Source of the DNA: Aureimonas sp. AU4
GTDB taxonomy: Bacteria > Pseudomonadota > Alphaproteobacteria > Rhizobiales > Rhizobiaceae
Assembly (NCBI RefSeq): GCF_001463765.1
Contig: NZ_BBWK01000021.1
Span: forward strand, 44,429 to 108,428
DNA length: 64,000 nucleotides
Reading direction: 5' to 3'
Shown here: positions 59,124 to 64,000 of the stretch, piece after piece
Layout: every line of letters begins with the position of its first letter
Numbering within the stretch: the stretch's first letter is position 1
Translations under genes and position numbers: made by a program
Notes under the pieces: generated by a model
The model's input: only the letters and a program-made list of their open reading frames with translations
What the model was told of the DNA's origin: nothing
Database searches by the model: none

Positions 59124-60167
59124 ATGACGAAGGCGAAACGGAAGGCGGCGGCGCGCGCGCTGCTCGCGGGCGGCGCGCTCCTGGCGGCGACGGGCCTGGC
59201 GAACGCGCAAGGGTCCTACGTGATCGGCGTGTCCAACACGGTGCAGGGCAACGGCTGGCGCGAGGAGATGATCTGCGCGATCAAGGCGCAGGCGCTCGCC
59301 TCGGGCAAGGTGTCCAAGCTCAACATCGCCCACCGCAACACCGACGCCGCCGGCCAGCTCGAGGACATCCGCAACCTCGTCAGCGCGGGCGTCAACGCCA
59401 TCGTGGTCAACCCGGTCGATCCCGCCGGCATCCAGTCGGCGCTCGCCGAGGCCACCAAGGCCGGCATCACGGTGGTCGCGGTCGACCAGGCCGTCACCGA
59501 GCCCTCGGCCTACATGATCTCCAACAACCAGGAGGAATACGCCTATCTCGGCGCCAAGTGGCTGTTCGGGCAGATGGGCGGCAAGGGCGACGTCGTCTAC
59601 ATGCGCGGCGCGGCCGGCGCCTCGGCCGACAGCGACCGCGACAAGGGCTTCAAGCGCGCGCTCGCCGAGTTCCCGGACGTGAAGGTCGGCCACGAGGTCT
59701 TCACCGGCTGGCAGCAGGACCAGGGCAAGCAGCAGATGCTCGACTACATCGCGACGGGCGTGCCCTTCGACGGCGTGTGGACGTCGGGCATCGACAACGT
59801 GATCGTGGACGCCCTCACCGAGTCCGGCGCGACCATGGTGCCGGTGGTGGGCGCCGACAACGCAGGCTTCGTCGGCCAGCTCAACAGCGTCGAGGGCCTG
59901 AAGGGCGCGGCCGTCACCAATCCCGGCTCGATCGGCGGCGCGGGCGTCACGCTGGCGCTCCAGATCCTCGACGGAAAGAAGCCCGCCGAGCGCACGGTGC
60001 TGGTCGAGCCCGAGCTCTGGGAGAACGTGACCGACGCCGGCAAGGCCAAGCTGAAGACGGTCGCCGACCCCTCGCTCAGCCCGGAATGGCCGGTCTCGAT
60101 CTCGATCCCGAACTGGACCACCTACACCAAGGACCAGATCGTGGCCTGCAAGGGACCGGGCGAGTAG
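59124..60167 (+). CDS. Sugar ABC transporter binding protein (RbsB class)
   Basis: A 347-residue class B periplasmic binding protein. The signal peptide has an Ala/Leu-rich core (RALLAGGALLAATGLANAQ), with cleavage probably after NAQ. The mature part shows YVIGVSNTVQGNGWREEMIC, VSAGVNAIVVNPVDPAGI near residue 90 and GITVVAVDQAV. GGAGGAA precedes the ATG at 59124. A 97 bp gap containing an 8 bp stem at 59046-59080 separates it from the isomerase gene, so it may have its own promoter or processing site. Confidence 0.88.
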   Translation: MTKAKRKAAARALLAGGALLAATGLANAQGSYVIGVSNTVQGNGWREEMICAIKAQALASGKVSKLNIAHRNTDAAGQLEDIRNLVSAGVNAIVVNPVDPAGIQSALAEATKAGITVVAVDQAVTEPSAYMISNNQEEYAYLGAKWLFGQMGGKGDVVYMRGAAGASADSDRDKGFKRALAEFPDVKVGHEVFTGWQQDQGKQQMLDYIATGVPFDGVWTSGIDNVIVDALTESGATMVPVVGADNAGFVGQLNSVEGLKGAAVTNPGSIGGAGVTLALQILDGKKPAERTVLVEPELWENVTDAGKAKLKTVADPSLSPEWPVSISIPNWTTYTKDQIVACKGPGE

Positions 60168-60185
60168 CCGCTCAAGGGTCACCTC

Positions 60186-60218
60186 GGCGAAGGCCGGCGG
60201 TTCGCGCCGGCCTTCGCC
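60186..60218 (+). terminator. Strong hairpin after the ribose-type binding-protein gene
   Basis: A perfect 14 bp inverted repeat, GGCGAAGGCCGGCG with CGCCGGCCTTCGCC, encloses the loop GTTCG, 18 bp after the binding-protein stop and 38 bp before the ATPase start. The following bases are C/T-rich (CCTTCGCCTTCC), not a pure T tract. It is the strongest stem noticed in the window and probably stabilises the binding-protein message or partly terminates transcription. Confidence 0.75.
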
Positions 60219-60255
60219 CCTTCGCCTTCCGCATCCTTCGAGGTTCGCCCTTCCC

Positions 60256-61779
60256 TTGGTCCCCGACCCGATCCTTCACGCCACCGGCATCGCCAAGACC
60301 TACGGCGCCGTTTCGGCGCTGCGCAACGCGTCGCTGGAGCTGCGACGCGGCGAGGTCCACGCGCTGATGGGCGCCAACGGGGCGGGCAAGTCGACCTTCG
60401 TCAAGATCCTGACGGGCGCGATCCGCCCGAGTGCGGGCCGCATCCTCGTGCGCGGGCGAGAGACCAGCGTCCGCTCTCCCGCCGAGGCGCGCCGGGCCGG
60501 GCTCGTCTCGGTCTACCAGGAACCCTCGCTGATCCCCGACCTCGACATCCGCTCCAACCTGCGCCTCACCGCGACGCCGGAAGAGCCGTTCCGCCGCTTC
60601 ATCGAGGAACTCGGCCTCGGCCGGCTCGATCTCGGCACGGCCGCGCGCGACGTGCCGCTCGCGCATCTGCGCGTCCTCGACCTTGCGCGCGCGCTCGCCA
60701 TCGAGCCCGACGTCCTCATCCTCGACGAGATGACCGCGGCGCTTCCCGCCGACCTCGCCGAGCGCGTGCTCGCGACGGTGCGCCAGCAGAGCCGCGCGGG
60801 GCGGTCCGTTATCTTCATCTCGCACCGCTTCGTGGAGATCGCCGCGCTCTGCGATCGGGCGACGGTTCTGCGCGACGGCGAGACGGTCGGCGTCCTTGCG
60901 ATCGAGCCGCAGGTCGAGGAGCGCATCGTCGAGCTGATGCTGGGCGCGCGCATCGAGAAGCGCCGGCCGGAAGCGAGGGCGCGCGCCGTGCCGACGGCCG
61001 AAAACGCGCGCGTCGCAGTGCGCGACCTCGGCGTCGGCCAGCGCCTGTCCGGGGTCTCGTTCGACCTTCGGCCCGGCGAGGTGCTCGGCGTCGTGGCGCT
61101 GGAAGGTCAGGGCCAGGACGAGCTCTTCGACGCGCTGTCCGGCCTGCGCGCGCCCACCGCCGGCACGATCGCGGTGGACGGCGAGCCGGTGCGCTTCCGC
61201 CACCCCGCCGACGCGATCGGAAAGGGCATCGCACTCGTGCCGGGCGACCGGTCCGAAGCCCTCCTGTCGCAGCGCTCCGTGAGCGAGAACGTCGCCCTGC
61301 CCTTCAGCGCGCGGCTGCGCGACTGGGGACCGCTTCGCCGGCAGCGCGAGCAGCGCGACGTGTCGGGTGCCATCGAGCGCCTGCAGATCGACACGCGCGC
61401 CCAGCGCGAGGTGCGCCGCCTGTCGGGCGGCAACCAGCAGAAGGTGACGATCGCGCGCTGGATCGCGGCCGGCGCCCGGACGCTCCTGTGCTTCGACCCG
61501 ACGCGCGGCATCGACGTGCGCACCAAGAACCAGATCTACGGCCTGATGCGCGAGCTGGCCGAACAAGGACATTCGGTGCTCTTCTACACATCCGAACTCG
61601 ACGAGATCCCGAGGGCCTGCGACCGTGTCGTCGTGATCTTCAACGGCCGGCTGGTGGACACGATGCCGGCCGGGATCGCCGACGAGGCGGTGCTGACGCG
61701 CGCCGCCTACGGGCTGCCGCGCGGGACGCAAGCGCCCGTCGGCATCCTGGCCGGCGAGCCGGCGGCGCCCGCGCCATGA
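60256..61779 (+). CDS. Sugar ABC transporter double ATPase (RbsA/MglA class), degenerate first signature
   Basis: A 507-residue protein with two ABC modules. The first has a good Walker A (GANGAGKSTFVKIL near residue 40) and Walker B region (LILDEMTAALPADLAERVL), but where LSxGQ is expected it reads VPLAHLRVLDLARAL. The second has the family's altered Walker A region (GVVALEGQGQDELFDALSGL) and an intact signature LSGGNQQKVTIARW. Such asymmetry exists in sugar importers, but loss of the first signature is unusual. The start is TTG at 60256, the first codon before the conserved ILHATGIAKTYGAV. It overlaps the next permease by 4 bp. Confidence 0.85.
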   Translation: MVPDPILHATGIAKTYGAVSALRNASLELRRGEVHALMGANGAGKSTFVKILTGAIRPSAGRILVRGRETSVRSPAEARRAGLVSVYQEPSLIPDLDIRSNLRLTATPEEPFRRFIEELGLGRLDLGTAARDVPLAHLRVLDLARALAIEPDVLILDEMTAALPADLAERVLATVRQQSRAGRSVIFISHRFVEIAALCDRATVLRDGETVGVLAIEPQVEERIVELMLGARIEKRRPEARARAVPTAENARVAVRDLGVGQRLSGVSFDLRPGEVLGVVALEGQGQDELFDALSGLRAPTAGTIAVDGEPVRFRHPADAIGKGIALVPGDRSEALLSQRSVSENVALPFSARLRDWGPLRRQREQRDVSGAIERLQIDTRAQREVRRLSGGNQQKVTIARWIAAGARTLLCFDPTRGIDVRTKNQIYGLMRELAEQGHSVLFYTSELDEIPRACDRVVVIFNGRLVDTMPAGIADEAVLTRAAYGLPRGTQAPVGILAGEPAAPAP

Positions 61780-62750
61780 CCGCGATGCTGCGCCGTCAGG
61801 GCTGGGCGCTCGGCCTCCTTCTTCTCCTCGTCGCCCTGTTCGCGGCCGCCCGCCTCGTCCAGCCCGGCTACGGCGCGGGCGACGTCGGCTCGCTGGTGCG
61901 CGCGGCCCTCCCTTACGCCTTCGCCGTCGCTGCACAGACCGTGGTGGTGATCGCGGGCGGCATCGACCTGTCGGTCGCCGCCACGATGGCGCTGACGAGC
62001 GTCACCGCCGCCGCGCTGATGAGCGGGGCGGACGAGAGCTTCGCGCTCGTCGCCGTGCCGCTCGTGCTTCTTCTGGGCTTCGCCCTCGGCGCGCTGAACG
62101 GCGTCCTGATCGTCGCGACGCGCGTGCCCGACATCATCGTGACGCTCGCGACCCTCTTCATGTTCGGGGGCGCGGCGCTCCTCGTCCTGGAATCGCCGGG
62201 GGGCGGCGCGGCCGAGTGGCTGAAAGCCCTGATCGTCGGCACGCTGCCCGTGCCCGGCCTGCCGGACGCGGCGACGGCGTGGATGCCGAAGGCGCTGATC
62301 GTGCTGCTCGTCTGCCTCTGCGCGGTGTGGATCCCGCTGCGCCGCTCGCGCCTCGGCCTGTCGCTCTACGCCATCGGCTCGAACGAGCTGGCGGCGTTTC
62401 GCAGCGGGGTGGCGGTCGCGTGCACGCGCATCCTCGCCTATGCGATCGGAGGCCTGTTCTCGGCGATGGGCGGCCTGTCGCTCACCATGAGCACAGGCAT
62501 CGGCTCGCCCATTCCCGGCCCCTATCTTCTCGCGAGCGTCGCGGCCGTGGTGCTGGGCGGCGTCACGCTCGGCGGCGGGCGCGGCGGCCTTCTGGGGCCG
62601 ATCCTCGCCGTCTTCGTGCTGCGCCTCGTGCGAACGCTCCTGACGCTGCTCGCCGTCGACCCCAACGCCACCACCATCGTCGAGGGCGCGATCATGGTGG
62701 GCGTCGTGATGCTGGGCGCCTTCGTCGCCATGCGGAGCCAGAGAGCATGA
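61776..62750 (+). CDS. Sugar ABC transporter permease (RbsC class)
   Basis: A 324-residue permease with eight to ten hydrophobic helices. The signature VVVIAGGIDLSVAATMALTS near residue 58 and VVLGGVTLGGGRGGLLGPIL near residue 255 are family hallmarks. It forms the membrane pore with the next gene, which overlaps it by 4 bp. Having two different permeases resembles erythritol- or autoinducer-type importers more than ribose. Confidence 0.9.
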   Translation: MTAMLRRQGWALGLLLLLVALFAAARLVQPGYGAGDVGSLVRAALPYAFAVAAQTVVVIAGGIDLSVAATMALTSVTAAALMSGADESFALVAVPLVLLLGFALGALNGVLIVATRVPDIIVTLATLFMFGGAALLVLESPGGGAAEWLKALIVGTLPVPGLPDAATAWMPKALIVLLVCLCAVWIPLRRSRLGLSLYAIGSNELAAFRSGVAVACTRILAYAIGGLFSAMGGLSLTMSTGIGSPIPGPYLLASVAAVVLGGVTLGGGRGGLLGPILAVFVLRLVRTLLTLLAVDPNATTIVEGAIMVGVVMLGAFVAMRSQRA

Positions 62751-63730
62751 CCGTCCTCCCGAACTCCGCCGTCTCCTCGCGCGGCGCGCAGCTACGTCGA
62801 TGGCTCAGCGACCATCCGCTGGTGCCGCTTCTCGTCCTCCTGGTGCTTCTCGTGGTCGTGCTGCAGGTGCTGCGGCCCGGCATCGTGAACGAGCGCTGGA
62901 TCGGCAACACGGTGAAGTTCGCGATTCCGCTGGCCATGCTCGCCGCCTGCCAGACCCTCACCATGCTGACGGGCGGCATCGACCTGTCGGTCGGCACGGT
63001 GGCGACCGTCGCCGCCTTCGTGCTGGCGACGCAGGCCGTCTCGCTCGACCCCGCCCTCGCCGCGCTGGTGGCCGTCCTGCCCGCGCTCGCCGTCGGCGTC
63101 GTGAACGGCATCGGCGTCGGGGTCTTCCGCGTCCACCCCCTGATCATGACGCTGGGCACCAGCCTGATCGCGACCGGCTGCCTCCAGGTCTACCAGCGCA
63201 CCGTGATCGCGACCGGCGCGAAGGTGCCCCCCGGCCTCTCGTGGCTGGCGACCGGCGTCACCTATGGCGTGCCCAACGCGCTTCTCCTGTTCGTCCCGGT
63301 CGCGGCCCTCGTTCTCTTTCTCCTGAACCGGACGGGCTTCGGCCGTCTCCTCTATGCGGTCGGCGACAACGAGCGCGCGGCGCGTCTGTCGGGCGTCCAC
63401 TACTGGCAGGTGATCCTTGCGCTCTACGTCCTGTCGGCGCTGATCGCCTCGGTGATGGGCCTTCTCTACATCGGCCTGATCCGGGCGCCCTCGCTCTCGC
63501 TCGCCGAGCCGCTCGTCCTCCCCTCGGTCGCGGCCGCGGTGATCGGCGGCACCTCGATCTTCGGCGGCCGGGGCGGCTACGCCGGCACGATCGTCGGCGC
63601 CCTGATCCTCACCGTGCTGACGACCCTGCTCACCATTCTCCAGATGCCGGAAGGCGTGCGGCGCATCCTCTACGGCGCCATCATCCTCTTCGTCACGGCG
63701 GCCTATCTCAAGCTGGTCGAGGAGCGCTGA
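62747..63730 (+). CDS. Sugar ABC transporter permease (RbsC class)
   Basis: A 327-residue permease partner of the preceding gene. The signature LTMLTGGIDLSVGTVATVAA is near residue 75, and AAVIGGTSIFGGRGGYAGTI is near residue 265. The N-terminus is hydrophilic (SSRGAQLRRWLSDHP) before the first helix. It is the last gene of the operon; only about 190 bp of apparently non-coding DNA follow before a possible new gene. Confidence 0.9.
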   Translation: MTVLPNSAVSSRGAQLRRWLSDHPLVPLLVLLVLLVVVLQVLRPGIVNERWIGNTVKFAIPLAMLAACQTLTMLTGGIDLSVGTVATVAAFVLATQAVSLDPALAALVAVLPALAVGVVNGIGVGVFRVHPLIMTLGTSLIATGCLQVYQRTVIATGAKVPPGLSWLATGVTYGVPNALLLFVPVAALVLFLLNRTGFGRLLYAVGDNERAARLSGVHYWQVILALYVLSALIASVMGLLYIGLIRAPSLSLAEPLVLPSVAAAVIGGTSIFGGRGGYAGTIVGALILTVLTTLLTILQMPEGVRRILYGAIILFVTAAYLKLVEER

Positions 63731-63916
63731 CGCCTCTTCGAACGGCTCGGAAAGATCCTCGCGTCCTGACGACGGGGCCTCCGCGCCGATCAATGGGATA
63801 CCACGAGCGGTCCGCCGTATTCAGACCCGGCCTTCAGGGCCTTTCACGCCTGCGCCCGATCCTTGTATCGCAGGCCTTTTTGGTCAGGAAAGCGCGCGGA
63901 GGTCGAGCGACGACCC

Positions 63917-64000
63917 ATGGCTAGCCCTGAAAACCGGCGATCGCCCCCTGCCACGCCCGCGCCAAGCTGCCGCGAGCGATCGGCTCCGACGCCGACAGAC
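63917..64000 (+). CDS. Possible start of a gene running off the right edge
   Basis: An open frame begins with ATG at 63917 (MASPENRRSP) and stays open to the end of the window (28 codons). A GGAGG-like ribosome site lies about 12 bp upstream. The visible residues are Pro/Arg-rich with no recognisable domain, so it may be spurious. In the preceding 63731-63916 I see no gene, tRNA or clear terminator. Confidence 0.25.
   Translation, partial: MASPENRRSPPATPAPSCRERSAPTPTD

Noticed and set aside
1..64000. Mobile elements, CRISPR arrays, tRNA-flanked genomic island boundaries
   Set aside because: No transposase, integrase, phage gene, tRNA or regularly spaced repeat was seen in the window.

Overview
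The window is very GC-rich, densely coded DNA with many ATGA/TGATG gene overlaps. Gene content (PotABCD, Dpp and ribose-type ABC importers, paired GntR/LysR/LacI/RpiR regulators, moc-type oxygenase genes, crtZ/crtX/crtW) points to a chromosomal or large-replicon segment of an alphaproteobacterium, most likely Hyphomicrobiales (Rhizobiales). The crt genes suggest a carotenoid-pigmented member. I saw no tRNA, rRNA, CRISPR array, transposase or integrase.

Layout: (1) 1-5.7 kb: the tail of a probable zinc alcohol dehydrogenase, a divergent 6-pyruvoyltetrahydropterin-synthase-like protein, a GT4 glycosyltransferase and a methyltransferase (one + strand unit); a convergent flippase-like membrane protein; then DUF393, DUF427 and catalase-family genes. 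(2) 5.7-14.8 kb: a hexuronate regulon, gntR-uxuA facing uxaC-PotABCD-class transporter-uxuB, with an ExuR/UxuR-like operator between them. (3) 14.8-21.8 kb: a minus-strand peptide-type ABC importer with a fused double ATPase and a CocE/NonD hydrolase. (4) 22-25.8 kb: a small membrane protein, a LysR, a small secreted protein and a yeiH-type exporter with its divergent LysR. (5) 25.8-39.2 kb: a LysR facing a 12-gene operon: CuyA-like sulfo-lyase, Asp/Glu-type racemase, deacetylase-fold hydrolase, complete Dpp-type importer, SDR, penicillin-acylase-family Ntn hydrolase and M20 peptidase. (6) 39.2-42.3 kb: crtZ facing crtX-crtW. (7) 42.3-53.2 kb: a 10-gene minus-strand unit that looks like a rhizopine (moc)-type catabolic system: Gfo/Idh dehydrogenase, TIM-barrel isomerase, sugar ABC importer, DUF4432 epimerase-like protein, membrane di-iron hydroxylase, MocE-family Rieske ferredoxin, ferredoxin reductase and a PanB-like protein, with a divergent LacI regulator. 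(8) 53.2-63.7 kb: a polyol/sugar island with two divergent Gfo/Idh dehydrogenases, an RpiR regulator, a mannitol-dehydrogenase-family enzyme, a TIM-barrel isomerase and a ribose-type ABC importer.

How the parts work together: five complete ABC importers sit in 64 kb, each beside enzymes likely to act on its cargo and most beside a dedicated regulator. Three of the five solute-binding-protein genes are followed by a strong GC hairpin, which would let the binding protein be made in excess of the membrane components.

The best candidate for an undescribed system is the 26.9-39.2 kb operon. My hypothesis is import of an N-acyl or peptidyl derivative of a sulfonated amino acid, intracellular release by the acylase/peptidase, racemisation, and desulfonation by the CuyA-like enzyme, with sulfite or sulfate leaving through the nearby YeiH-type exporter. 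Second is the moc-like cluster, whose PanB-like protein has lost the expected metal-binding aspartates. Family assignments are by eye from motifs; no database search was run.
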